64,000 nucleotides of DNA from Stanieria sp964562685 (lineage in GTDB: Bacteria; Cyanobacteriota; Cyanobacteriia; Cyanobacteriales; Xenococcaceae): positions 57,513 through 121,512 of the forward strand of contig CAZLUP010000007.1 of the NCBI GenBank assembly GCA_964562685.1, read 5' to 3'. Both the position numbers and the translations under genes were made by a program. Position 1 is the first letter of the stretch. Every line of letters begins with the position of its first letter. Of the stretch, positions 19,331 to 28,287 are shown one piece after another. The notes beneath the pieces are model-generated. The model was not told the DNA's origin, did not search any database, and was given only the letters and a program-made list of their open reading frames with translations.

Positions 19331-20203
19331 TTATTTTTTCTGCTGTCGATTAAGTAGCGATTTTTTAGTAAATAAAGAACTGACAAGTCCTTGACTAGGA
19401 CTAAAGAAAAATCCTAACAAGAAAAACCCACAAATAATTAAGACAATTGCTGCCCCAGAAGGCAAATCAAAATAATAACTAAAATACATTCCTGTAATTA
19501 TAGAAATTATGCCTAAGATAGAACCAACAATCATCATTTGATGTAACTCTTTTACTAATAAATAAGCCGTAATTGCAGGTCCTACCAACAAAGACATAAC
19601 TAACAAAACCCCAACAGTTTGCATACTAGCAACTATGGTGATAGTAATAGCAGAAATCAAACCCAAATATAATAAATTTACTGGTAAACCACAGGCTTTT
19701 GCCCCTAAAGGATCGAAAGTATAAAATTCTAATTCTTTATAAAAAAGTTTAGTTAGTAATAAAATAACTCCTGTAATAATTACTGTTTGCCAAACATCAG
19801 CAGAAGTAATGCCTAAAATATCGCCAAATAATAAACTCGTTAGATCGACTTGATCAGTTCCTAAAATCGTAATTAAAATTACTCCTAAAGCCAAAAAAGT
19901 ACTTAAAGTTAGTGCCATTGCTGCATCAATTTTTATTCGCGATCGCGATTCAATGATCATCACCACTAAAGCACTCAGTACACCTGCAACAAATGCCCCA
20001 ATTGATAAATTAATTTGCAGAAAAAAAGCGAGGGAAATTCCAGGTAAAACAGCATGAGAAATGCAACCAGCCATCATTCCCATCTGTTGTAAAATCAGAT
20101 AACTTCCAACCACCGCACTAAGAATACCTAAAAAAAAGCCAAGAACTAAAGCCTGGCGCATAAATTCAAAACTGAGAGGTTCAATTAGCCAATGAAGTAG
20201 CAC
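19331..20203 (-). CDS. znuB: Zinc (or manganese) ABC transporter permease, ZnuB family
   Basis: 290 residues with about eight hydrophobic segments (e.g. ALVLGFFLGILSAVVGSYLI). The family region QMGMMAGCISHAVLPGISLAF is present, as is VGPAITAYLLVKE. It is the ABC-3 permease of a high-affinity Zn/Mn importer. It overlaps the ATPase gene by 19 bases (20185-20203), so the two are translationally coupled. The choice of zinc over manganese (MntB) rests on the His-rich binding protein and the Zur-like boxes next door. Confidence 0.88.
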   Translation of the reverse strand: MLLHWLIEPLSFEFMRQALVLGFFLGILSAVVGSYLILQQMGMMAGCISHAVLPGISLAFFLQINLSIGAFVAGVLSALVVMIIESRSRIKIDAAMALTLSTFLALGVILITILGTDQVDLTSLLFGDILGITSADVWQTVIITGVILLLTKLFYKELEFYTFDPLGAKACGLPVNLLYLGLISAITITIVASMQTVGVLLVMSLLVGPAITAYLLVKELHQMMIVGSILGIISIITGMYFSYYFDLPSGAAIVLIICGFFLLGFFFSPSQGLVSSLFTKKSLLNRQQKK

Positions 20204-20946
20204 TGTTCTTTTGAATTAGTAGAGAAGATATTTATTTTTTTACCATAAGCTTGTTGTAAATTTTCTGGGTTTAAAACTTCTGCTTTTGAACCCACAGCGA
20301 TTAATTCTTGATTTAATAATAATAATTGGTCGTAATTAGCGATTGTTTCACCTAAATCGTGACTAATTACGAGTAAAGTTTTATTTTGGGCTTTCAGTTC
20401 ACTAAAAACTTCAAAAATAACCTCTTCAGTATTGCGATCAATATTGTTAAATGGTTCATCAAAAAAGAATAAATCCGCTTGTTTTGCGATGGCTCTAGCT
20501 AAAAATACTCGCTGTTGTTGTCCTCCTGATAATTCTCGAATCTGACGCTGACGATATTGCCACATTCCTACCCTTTCTAAGGCATTTTTGACAATCAGTT
20601 TAGATTGACGAGAAGGCTGACGAAACCACCCAATTGTAGGAATACGTCCCATCATTACTACTTTTTGAACAGTAATGGGATAATCCCAATCTATTTGTGT
20701 CCGTTGTGGTACATAAGCTACTCGTTTGAGTTGATGTTTAAGAGGTTGAGAACCAAATTTAACGATCCCTTTTGCTGAAGGAACAAGTCCCAAAATTGCT
20801 TTAACTAAAGTACTTTTTCCTGCCCCGTTTGGTCCTAATAAACCTGTTACTTGTCCTGGTTGCAAATAAAAAGATACAGCTTTAATTGCCCATGTATCGC
20901 GATAATTTACTGCCAAATCGTAAACTTCCAGCACAGTCGACCTCAA
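20185..20946 (-). CDS. znuC: Zinc (or manganese) ABC transporter ATP-binding protein, ZnuC family
   Basis: 253 residues. Walker A is GLLGPNGAGKSTLVKAI, the Q-loop lies in YVPQRTQIDWDYPITV (the IDWDYP sequence is typical of Mn/Zn importers), the ABC signature is ELSGGQQQRVFLARAI, Walker B is ADLFFFDEPFNNID, and the switch His is in VISHDLGE. Transcribed with the permease, away from the binding-protein gene; the 47-bp intergenic region carries two direct repeats that look like Zur operators. Confidence 0.9.
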   Translation of the reverse strand: MRSTVLEVYDLAVNYRDTWAIKAVSFYLQPGQVTGLLGPNGAGKSTLVKAILGLVPSAKGIVKFGSQPLKHQLKRVAYVPQRTQIDWDYPITVQKVVMMGRIPTIGWFRQPSRQSKLIVKNALERVGMWQYRQRQIRELSGGQQQRVFLARAIAKQADLFFFDEPFNNIDRNTEEVIFEVFSELKAQNKTLLVISHDLGETIANYDQLLLLNQELIAVGSKAEVLNPENLQQAYGKKINIFSTNSKEQCYFIG

Positions 20947-20952
20947 AATAAA

Positions 20953-20970
20953 ATTAGAATCATTATCATT
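20953..20970. promoter_or_regulatory. Zur-like operator copy 1
   Basis: ATTAGAATCATTATCATT. Its reverse strand reads TGATAATGATTCTAA, differing at two positions from the cyanobacterial Zur consensus TGATAATNATTATCA as I know it. It lies between the divergent znuC and znuA genes. Confidence 0.6.
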
Positions 20971-20975
20971 ATAGA

Positions 20976-20993
20976 ATTAGAATCGTTATCATT
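20976..20993. promoter_or_regulatory. Zur-like operator copy 2
   Basis: ATTAGAATCGTTATCATT, one base different from copy 1 and 23 bp downstream of it (about two helical turns). Two same-face sites between divergent promoters would let one repressor control both the ATPase-permease operon and the binding protein. Confidence 0.6.
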
Positions 20994-21005
20994 GTGATTT
21001 TATTG

Positions 21006-22040
21006 ATGAAAAAAACTTTAAAACTAAAAAGTATTTATGAGGTAATTGTTTTAGCCCTAGCTGTGGGATTGGGTAGCTGTAGTAAAATCGACTCAGAAAA
21101 TAAAGCAATTGCTCAAGAAAAACCCAAAGTAGTAGCATCTCACAGCGTTTTGTGTGATTTTGCCCAGACAATTGCTCAAGACACGATTGATTTAACTTGT
21201 TTAATTGAACCTTCCCAATCAGCTCATACTTATCGCCCTACCCCTTCAGCTAAAAAAGCGATTGAACAAGCCCAACTAATTTTGTATGGAGGCTATGAAT
21301 TTGAACCAAGTATTATTCAGTTGATTAAAGGGAGTACAACTACTGTACCAAAAATTGCGGTTCATGAGGCAGCCGTCACCGAACCTATTATGAGTGAACA
21401 TCATCATGATCATGATGATGTTCACCACGAAGAAGAATCTCACGAACATCAACAGAATGAAACCACCAAAAAAGAAGCCCAATTAGAACCAGACTCTCAT
21501 ATTTGGCATAATGTTTGGAATGCAGTAGCAATGGTAGAGTTGATTCAGTCTCAATTGATTTCACTTAATCCTACTCAAGCTGATCTTTATCTACAAAATG
21601 GAACAGCCTTAACTGAAAAGCTAACTGATTTAAATGGTTGGATTAACGAACAAATTGCTACTATTCCCGAAGGACAAAGAATTTTAGTTACTACCCATGA
21701 TTCTTTAAACTATTACGTTCAAGCTTATCCACTAGAAGAATATAAAACTCTCCAAGGTTTAAGTACCGAAGAATCTCCCACTGCTTCAAAATTAAGAGAT
21801 TTAGTCACAGAAATTAGACAGGCAAACATTCCTACTATTTTTGCGGAAGTAACCGCTAATGATAAGGTAATTAATAGTATTGCTCGTGAAGCCAATGTTA
21901 AAGTTTCTGACCAAAAACTCTATACTGATAGTCTAGGTGAAGCAGGAAGTTCTGCTGGTACTTATATTGGTATGATGGAAAATAATACTTGTGCGATCGC
22001 AGTAGGATTAGGGGGTAAATGCGAACCGTTTCAGCCTTAA
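21006..22040 (+). CDS. znuA: Zinc-binding periplasmic lipoprotein ZnuA
   Basis: 344 residues from the ATG at 21006 (MKKTLKLKSI); the upstream GTG at 20994 would abut operator copy 2. A hydrophobic leader ends in a lipobox-like LGSC (Cys ~25). Cluster A-I metal-binding family features: ASHSVLCDF and DSHIWHNVWNA (His ligands), TTHDSLNYYV (His) and YTDSLGEAGSSAGTY (acidic ligand). A His/Asp-rich loop at about 130-150 (EHHHDHDDVHHEEESHEH) is the hallmark of zinc rather than manganese binders. It delivers Zn to ZnuB/ZnuC, encoded divergently. Confidence 0.9.
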   Translation: MKKTLKLKSIYEVIVLALAVGLGSCSKIDSENKAIAQEKPKVVASHSVLCDFAQTIAQDTIDLTCLIEPSQSAHTYRPTPSAKKAIEQAQLILYGGYEFEPSIIQLIKGSTTTVPKIAVHEAAVTEPIMSEHHHDHDDVHHEEESHEHQQNETTKKEAQLEPDSHIWHNVWNAVAMVELIQSQLISLNPTQADLYLQNGTALTEKLTDLNGWINEQIATIPEGQRILVTTHDSLNYYVQAYPLEEYKTLQGLSTEESPTASKLRDLVTEIRQANIPTIFAEVTANDKVINSIAREANVKVSDQKLYTDSLGEAGSSAGTYIGMMENNTCAIAVGLGGKCEPFQP

Positions 22041-22062
22041 ATAATTATTTCCTCGTTGAGCT

Positions 22063-22626
22063 TTAGACTACAGAGATATTTTCCTGAGTAAACTCTAAGC
22101 CAGTACCTAAAGTCGCGATTTGGATTGGTGCGATTGAACCATTACCATCAGCATCAAACCATAACGCACCATTAGAACTATTATAGATAAAGCGATCGCT
22201 AGTATCAGTAGCAGCACTACCAATCCTAAATTGACTAGAATCAATAGTATCACCTGCGACTAGACCACTCCCAAAATTATTTCCTGATACTTTAATCAAA
22301 TCTTGACTCACATCAAAATCAGTAATAGTATCTATTCCTTGGTTAGGATGATCAAAATAAAAAGAATCCTTGCCTTGACCACCAGTTAAAAGATCGTTTC
22401 CTGCTCTTCCAATAATTAAATCATCTCCTTTATTACCACTCAGAGTATCTTGCCCTGTTCCTCCTTGTAAGGAATCATTTTCGATAGAACCTTTAACGTT
22501 AGCATTGCCATTAGTGCTGTCTACACTAACTTCAATACTTTTATCTTCCTTTGAAGAGAACAAAATATTATTCTCATCTATACTGACAGAAATATTTGCA
22601 CTAGCCGAACTAAAACTAAACGCCAT
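22063..22626 (-). CDS. RTX/hemolysin-type calcium-binding repeat protein
   Basis: 187 residues. Four glycine-rich nonapeptide-like units lie in the middle (LQGGTGQDTLSGNKGDDLI through GRAGNDLLTGGQGKDSF), each of GGxGxDxLx type, which fold into a Ca-binding beta roll. The C-terminal ~75 residues (ITDFDVSQDLIKVSG and onwards) match the region that usually follows RTX repeats in cyanobacterial surface or secreted proteins. No classical signal peptide, as is usual for type I secreted RTX proteins. Convergent with znuA, 22 bp away. Function beyond Ca binding or export is unknown. Confidence 0.85.
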   Translation of the reverse strand: MAFSFSSASANISVSIDENNILFSSKEDKSIEVSVDSTNGNANVKGSIENDSLQGGTGQDTLSGNKGDDLIIGRAGNDLLTGGQGKDSFYFDHPNQGIDTITDFDVSQDLIKVSGNNFGSGLVAGDTIDSSQFRIGSAATDTSDRFIYNSSNGALWFDADGNGSIAPIQIATLGTGLEFTQENISVV

Positions 22627-22941
22627 AATAAACTTTCTTCGATTGCTCTGAATAAATTAAGCAAAATCAATTTTTTTAACTGTCATGGCGATCGCTTCCA
22701 GAGAAAAATCAAGTATTCCAAAAACAAAATATTTTAAATGAATTTTTAATTTGTTAAGAGTTTTGTCATCAATTTATAAAAATTCATGAGAAAAATGTTG
22801 CCAAATTGGCTAAAAATTTGTTTATTTTTTTTTGTTTGGCTAAATCAGGGTATTAAAGTAAATTAATTAACAGATCGGACGGTTTTTGATAAATAATAGC
22901 AATCATTTAAATTATTAATTTAATTCAAGCAAAATAAACGC
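22627..22941. other. AT-rich intergenic region
   Basis: Contains one HIP1 site near 22688 and otherwise AT-rich sequence. It presumably holds the promoter of the minus-strand RTX gene. No gene or RNA recognised. Confidence 0.5.
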
Positions 22942-23700
22942 TTAAAAGTGAGACAGTCTTAACTTTAGTAATAAACTGTTTAATTCAGGTTTAGCTGAAG
23001 CTTCATTTGGTAAATGACTATTTTCAAAAGCTTTTTGCAATTCAGTTTGTAACCTTTGATATTCTTGAGCATAAAACTCAATGTCAGTTTTTTGTAAGAG
23101 AGATATTTCTGATTCTGAAAGTTTTTGTACAATGAGATCATTGAGAAAAGATAATTGAAACTCTTGATTCAGCTTGACTAAATTAGCTTCAATTATTCCT
23201 GTATTCATTAAATAAATTCCCGTTAGCAAAACTCGATAAACATATAATAAAGGCTTAACCTGATACACATCAGTTTTAGTAAATAATCGCCACTGAGTTT
23301 GAGCAAATCCCAAATAGTGATAATAGTGATTGCGAGTAATACATTTTAAAGCGATCGCTTTTAATTCTTGATGTTCTGGAGTTGTATAAACGATTAACGG
23401 CGAGTAGAGTTGCTCTAAAACATAGCCATTTCTTTTTAATAATAATGTCAAGAATTTTTTAAGCTCATGAGTTACCAAATCAATTAATATACCTTCTTGA
23501 ATTTCCGACTTTTCAATAGTTTCTTGAACAGGATATAAACCAACTATTTCTTTCACAGGTAAGATATGAATTCCTCGTAAATCATAATCAGAGTCTGGAG
23601 AAGGAAATCCATATAAATGCGCACCACTAATAGTCAAAAATACTAAAGGATAAGGTTGGATTTGAGCTATTTTAGTTAATAATTCTTGATGTACAATCAT
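22942..23700 (-). CDS. Nucleotidyltransferase superfamily protein (RlaP-like, PF10127 type)
   Basis: 252 residues. The N-terminal motif GAHLYGFPSPDSDYDLRGIH is the G-S/x...D-x-D nucleotidyltransferase core (DSDYDLRG). A helical region follows with RLLLKL near the end. Such predicted nucleotidyltransferases were linked by comparative genomics to RNA repair; no substrate is proven for this one. It sits 28 bp downstream of a second, diverged copy on the same strand, so the two are probably co-transcribed. Confidence 0.8.
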   Translation of the reverse strand: MIVHQELLTKIAQIQPYPLVFLTISGAHLYGFPSPDSDYDLRGIHILPVKEIVGLYPVQETIEKSEIQEGILIDLVTHELKKFLTLLLKRNGYVLEQLYSPLIVYTTPEHQELKAIALKCITRNHYYHYLGFAQTQWRLFTKTDVYQVKPLLYVYRVLLTGIYLMNTGIIEANLVKLNQEFQLSFLNDLIVQKLSESEISLLQKTDIEFYAQEYQRLQTELQKAFENSHLPNEASAKPELNSLLLKLRLSHF

Positions 23701-23728
23701 GGTAGATATCTTAGAAAGTTTACCACAT

Positions 23729-24679
23729 TCAAAAAACCATCGCTCTTCTTGCTTCTAATAACAAAGTGTTAGCTGTTTCATAATCTGGACGTTCAGGCAA
23801 TGAAGTATTACTCAAACTATCACTAAATTCTTGATGTAAATCTAATCGCCACTTATTGACTTCTTGCCAAGACATAGTTTCATTACGAATTGCCAATAGT
23901 TCTTCCCGATATTCTTCTACTTTTACTGGAACATATCCTTCTCTTAAGATAGTAATTCCAGAAAGTAATAATCGAATTAAATGCATAGCGTGCTTCGCTC
24001 TAATTCTTCCTTGATTACGCAAATCTTGTTCCATTTTTTTGAACTGGGAGATTACATAGCCGTTATAGGTTTGATAAACTAACTGGGATAAAAAAATTTT
24101 TTGGTTAGCTAATAATTTCTCAGCAATAGGAGTTATTTTTTCTACCAAGGGAGTATATAAACACTCCAAAATATTAGGATTTGCTTTTAAGGCTAAAATA
24201 ATAAATTTTTGTAGTTCCCAATAGCATTCTTGATTATCATGATTTTCTAATTGTTCGGGTATCCCATACAAAGACCAATGCAAATCAGCAGGAGGTAAAT
24301 AAATTCCTCTTAAATCTGTATCAGAATTTTCTTGGTCTAAACCAAATGCTTTAGAACCAACTACACAACGATAGATAACATAATCATAAAGATTTAACTC
24401 CGACAACCTATCACTAGCATCTTGTAAACCTTGTTTTTGATATTGTTTACGAATGCTAAATTCATGCCGATTTAAGATTATTTCCAAATCATTAGACAGA
24501 CGAATTTTATAAGCGTGAGAATTGTCTGTAGGAGAATATATAATTACACCTACTCCACCCTGGGGACAAATAACTTCATTGTGTTTATTTTTAACTTCAA
24601 TACGACTAACAACTTGTGTTCCAACAGGAATAATTAGATTAGGATTCAAATCAATTACTAAAAAATAGAACAAATCCAA
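23729..24679 (-). CDS. Nucleotidyltransferase superfamily protein with N-terminal beta domain
   Basis: 316 residues from a TTG at 24679; no in-frame ATG lies nearby, so the exact start is uncertain. Residues ~10-75 (IPVGTQVVSRIEVKNKHNEV...) look like a small beta domain that the downstream paralogue lacks. The catalytic motif is VVGSKAFGLDQENSDTDLRG (GS...DTD), followed by YWELQKFIILALKANPNILE and HAMHLIRLLLSG, as in the RlaP-type family. Paired with the 252-residue gene. Confidence 0.8.
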   Translation of the reverse strand: MDLFYFLVIDLNPNLIIPVGTQVVSRIEVKNKHNEVICPQGGVGVIIYSPTDNSHAYKIRLSNDLEIILNRHEFSIRKQYQKQGLQDASDRLSELNLYDYVIYRCVVGSKAFGLDQENSDTDLRGIYLPPADLHWSLYGIPEQLENHDNQECYWELQKFIILALKANPNILECLYTPLVEKITPIAEKLLANQKIFLSQLVYQTYNGYVISQFKKMEQDLRNQGRIRAKHAMHLIRLLLSGITILREGYVPVKVEEYREELLAIRNETMSWQEVNKWRLDLHQEFSDSLSNTSLPERPDYETANTLLLEARRAMVF

Positions 24680-24791
24680 AATATCCTATTTTCAGCAGTA
24701 GTATAGCCATTCTTAAATTTATGAAATAGAGCTAGGACAAATCAAAAAGCAAAAGTTAGAAGAAAACAATTTTCTGTATTCCCAATTAACT

Positions 24792-24882
24792 AGGACTTAC
24801 GCAGTGAAAACGAAATTGTGTCATTCTGAACGATAGTGAAGAATCTAAAACCCCTGTTTTTACGTCTGAGTGCGTAAGTTCT
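24792..24882. mobile_element. MITE-like element with terminal inverted repeats
   Basis: About 91 bp bounded by GGACTTACGCA on the left and TGCGTAAGTTCT on the right, with further pairing inside (AAAACG near the left end, CGT near the right). There is no coding capacity. It would need a transposase elsewhere in the genome. Confidence 0.6.
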
Positions 24883-24946
24883 GTTAACAACCAACCATCA
24901 ACCATTAGAAAAAAGCTTAATTTAAAGATCGACACCACAACAACAC

Positions 24947-25027
24947 GATCGCGTCATAATATACTTAGCTAAATCGTTAAGACTGTGACAGAAGCAAAGA
25001 GTTACAGAGATACCGTAAATTTCCCTC
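24947..25027 (+). pseudogene. Duplicated 5' fragment of ileS
   Basis: 24969-25006 is identical over 38 bases to 25260-25297, covering the region before the GTG start and the first codons of ileS. The match extends weakly on both sides (ATCGCGTCATAATA is shared upstream). The copy encodes VTEAKSYRDTVNF and then runs out of frame. Confidence 0.75.
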
Positions 25028-25275
25028 TCTTTTTATTATCCCTCGATTGATATCATTACAATTGAGCTATTCCAAAAATTTTAATTACATCCTCCACAGG
25101 TTAATCTAATATTATTAGCGATCGCCTACTCTTTATGACAGATAAAACCATATCTCTTAATAAAGCATTTCTTATTTTAAAAGATACCACTTACACAAAA
25201 CCTGTTACCAACTACCCAATCGCGTCATAATAGACAGATGAATAACTAAAACACGCACTCTAAATCGTTAAGACT

Positions 25276-28200
25276 GTGACAGAAGCAAAGAGTTACAAAG
25301 ATACTGTAAATCTGCCCCAGACAGAATTCAACATGAGGGCAAACGCAAAAACGCGCGAACCAGAATTACAACAATTTTGGGCTGAAAACCAAATTTACGA
25401 ACAACTGTCACAAAACAATCCAGATGAACTATTTATTCTTCACGATGGCCCACCTTATGCTAACGGTTCCCTACACATGGGTCATGCCTTAAATAAAATT
25501 CTCAAAGATATTATCAATAAATACAAATTATTGAGAGGACATAAAGTCAAATATATCCCTGGTTGGGATTGTCATGGACTCCCCATTGAATTAAAAGTGC
25601 TACAAAGCATGAAATCAAAAGAACGGGAGGGTTTAACCCCAATTAAATTACGCCACAAAGCCCGTGATTTTGCCCTAAAAACCCAACAAGAACAGTGCGA
25701 AGGTTTCAAAAGATATGGCATCTGGGGAGACTGGGAACATCCCTATTTAACGATGACTCCCGAATACGAGGCAGCTCAGATTGGTGTGTTTGGGCAGATG
25801 GCATTGAAAGGTTATATCTATCGTGGATTAAAACCTGTTCATTGGAGTCCTAGTTCCCATACGGCGTTAGCTGAAGCGGAATTAGAATATCCAGAAGGGC
25901 ATACTTCCCGTAGTGTCTATGCTGCCTTTCCTGTAATTTCTTTGGGAGAAGGTGCGAAAGAGTTAGAACAGTATTTACCTAATTTGAGTGTAGCGATTTG
26001 GACTACTACACCTTGGACGCTTCCAGGTAATTTAGCAGTTGCAGTTAATGGAGATTTGGAATACGCGGTTGTTGATGTAGGGATAATTCATGAATTGTCC
26101 CTAAGGTATTTAATTGTTGCTAAAGATTTGGTTGAAAAATTATCTGCAACTCTCGGCACTAATCTAACAGTTAAAACAACTTTACCAGGTAAAGTTTTAG
26201 AAGGGATCGCTTATCGTCATCCTTTATTCGACAGAGAAAGTAAAGTTGTCATCGGAGGTGATTATATCACTACTGAATCGGGTACAGGTTTAGTTCATAC
26301 TGCCCCCGGACATGGACAAGAAGACTATATTGTCGGACAGAAGTATGGTTTGCCAATTCTTTCTCCTGTGGATGATCAAGGTTATTTTACTGAAGAGGCA
26401 GGTAAATTTGCAGGATTAAATGTTCTCAATGGTGGTAACGAAGCAATTATCCAAGCTTTAACTGAGACGGGTTCACTACTGAAAGAAGAACCATACCAAC
26501 ATAAATATCCTTACGACTGGCGTACCAAAAAACCAACTATTTTCCGTGCGACGGAACAATGGTTTGCCTCGGTAGAAGGATTTAGAGAAGAAGCTTTAAA
26601 AGCAATTTCCTCTGTGAAATGGATTCCCGCCCAAGGAGAAAATCGCATCACTTCCATGGTAGCAGAACGTTCTGATTGGTGTATTTCCCGTCAGCGTAGT
26701 TGGGGTGTTCCCATTCCTGTGTTTTATGACGAGGAAACCAATGAACCTCTTTTAACGGAAGAAACTATTAATTACGTACAAAGCATCATCGCCGAAAAGG
26801 GTTCGGATGCATGGTGGGAATTATCAGTAGAAGAATTGTTACCAGAACAATATCGTTCTAACGGACGCAAGTATCGTAAAGGTACGGATACAATGGATGT
26901 CTGGTTTGATTCTGGTTCATCTTGGGCAGCAGTAGCAAAGGGGCGAAATTTAAAATATCCTGTCGATATGTATCTGGAAGGATCGGATCAGCATCGCGGT
27001 TGGTTTCAATCTAGTTTGCTTACCAGTGTGGCGACTAATGGCATTGCCCCCTACAAAACTGTATTAACTCACGGTTTCGTCTTGGATGAAAAGGGACGCA
27101 AGATGAGTAAGTCTTTGGGTAATGTCGTCGATCCCAAAATTATCATTGAAGGTGGCAACAATCAAAAACAAGAACCGCCTTATGGTGCGGATGTTTTACG
27201 ATTATGGGTATCTTCGGTTGATTATTCTTCTGACGTTCCCATCGGTCAAAATATTCTCAAACAATTAGCAGATATCTATCGTAAGATTCGCAATACTGCC
27301 CGTTTCTTACTCGGTAACTTACACGATTTTAATCCTGAAACAGATGCAGTTGCCTATGCAGACTTACCCGAATTAGATAAATATATGCTGCATCGCATCA
27401 CGGAAGTTTTTACCGATGTAACCGAAGCTTTTGAAAGTTTCCAATTCTTCCGCTTCTTCCAAACCGTACAAAATTTCTGTGTGGTAGATTTATCCAACTT
27501 CTATTTAGATATTGCCAAAGACAGACTTTATATCTCAGATCCCAATTCTTTCCGTCGTCGTAGCTGTCAGACAGTATTAGCCATTGCAGTAGAAAATCTA
27601 GCCAAAGCGATCGCACCTGTATTATCTCACATGGCAGAGGATATCTGGCAATTTATTCCCTATGAAACTGGTTATAAATCAGTTTTCCAAGCTGGTTGGG
27701 TGGAGATGACGGTGAGGCACGCCGAGGTTTCCTCGGCTAGTGCAATCACCGTGTTGAAAGACGAATGGAAAAAACCAGAATTAAATCAATTTTGGACAAA
27801 AATTCGTCAGTTAAGAGACGAAGTTAATAAAGTAATGGAACAAGCTAGAACAGCAAAAGCGATCGGTTCTTCTCTTGATGCTAAAGTCTTATTATATGTT
27901 GCAGATTCCGATCTAAAACAACATCTAGAAGCTTATAATCCTACTGATAGTTTTAGTGGCAATGGGATCGATCAATTACGTTACTTTTTCCTTACCTCTC
28001 AAGTAGAATTAGTAGATTCTGTTGAAGCAATTGACAAAGCTGAATATAAAAGCAAAAACGATACTGTAGGTATTGCTATTGTCAAAGCTGATGGCGAAAA
28101 ATGCGAAAGATGTTGGAATTATTCTACTACTGTAGGAAGTTTTAAAGACGATCCAACAATATGCGATCGCTGTGAGGCTGCTTTGAAAGGAGAGTTTTAA
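25276..28200 (+). CDS. ileS: Isoleucyl-tRNA synthetase
   Basis: 974 residues from a GTG at 25276. Class I signatures are HMGH at 67-70 (GSLHMGHALNK) and KMSKS at 609-613 (GRKMSKSLGN), the editing domain includes TTTPWTLPGNLAVAV, and the C-terminal zinc motif is CERCWNYS...CDRCEAAL. It charges tRNA-Ile with isoleucine in the cytoplasm. Around residues 811-826 the protein contains MTVRHAEVSSASAITVLK, encoded by a palindromic insertion (27709-27752) within the tRNA-binding helical domain. The start context is duplicated upstream. Confidence 0.97.
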   Translation: MTEAKSYKDTVNLPQTEFNMRANAKTREPELQQFWAENQIYEQLSQNNPDELFILHDGPPYANGSLHMGHALNKILKDIINKYKLLRGHKVKYIPGWDCHGLPIELKVLQSMKSKEREGLTPIKLRHKARDFALKTQQEQCEGFKRYGIWGDWEHPYLTMTPEYEAAQIGVFGQMALKGYIYRGLKPVHWSPSSHTALAEAELEYPEGHTSRSVYAAFPVISLGEGAKELEQYLPNLSVAIWTTTPWTLPGNLAVAVNGDLEYAVVDVGIIHELSLRYLIVAKDLVEKLSATLGTNLTVKTTLPGKVLEGIAYRHPLFDRESKVVIGGDYITTESGTGLVHTAPGHGQEDYIVGQKYGLPILSPVDDQGYFTEEAGKFAGLNVLNGGNEAIIQALTETGSLLKEEPYQHKYPYDWRTKKPTIFRATEQWFASVEGFREEALKAISSVKWIPAQGENRITSMVAERSDWCISRQRSWGVPIPVFYDEETNEPLLTEETINYVQSIIAEKGSDAWWELSVEELLPEQYRSNGRKYRKGTDTMDVWFDSGSSWAAVAKGRNLKYPVDMYLEGSDQHRGWFQSSLLTSVATNGIAPYKTVLTHGFVLDEKGRKMSKSLGNVVDPKIIIEGGNNQKQEPPYGADVLRLWVSSVDYSSDVPIGQNILKQLADIYRKIRNTARFLLGNLHDFNPETDAVAYADLPELDKYMLHRITEVFTDVTEAFESFQFFRFFQTVQNFCVVDLSNFYLDIAKDRLYISDPNSFRRRSCQTVLAIAVENLAKAIAPVLSHMAEDIWQFIPYETGYKSVFQAGWVEMTVRHAEVSSASAITVLKDEWKKPELNQFWTKIRQLRDEVNKVMEQARTAKAIGSSLDAKVLLYVADSDLKQHLEAYNPTDSFSGNGIDQLRYFFLTSQVELVDSVEAIDKAEYKSKNDTVGIAIVKADGEKCERCWNYSTTVGSFKDDPTICDRCEAALKGEF
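27709..27752. repeat. Palindromic repeat inserted in frame in ileS
   Basis: 44 bp with nested inverted repeats: ACGGTG...CACCGT outside and GCCGAGG-TTT-CCTCGGC inside. It preserves the ileS frame and adds about 15 residues in a region where relatives run directly from GW to the EW-x-PEL segment. Confidence 0.65.
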
Positions 28201-28287
28201 TGAAGTATAGGGGTAATTCATCAATTATCCCTTATCCTACAGACTTTTGTTATATTGGAAAGCTGTGGAATATTAGACTGACATCGA

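Larger units (their letters stand above)
24680..25275. other. Intergenic region with MITE and duplicated ileS 5' end
   Basis: 596 bases without an intact gene. It holds a small inverted-repeat element (24792-24882), a copy of the ileS start region (24947-25027) and the presumed ileS promoter. Between them is AT-rich sequence with one HIP1 site near 25119. Confidence 0.7.
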
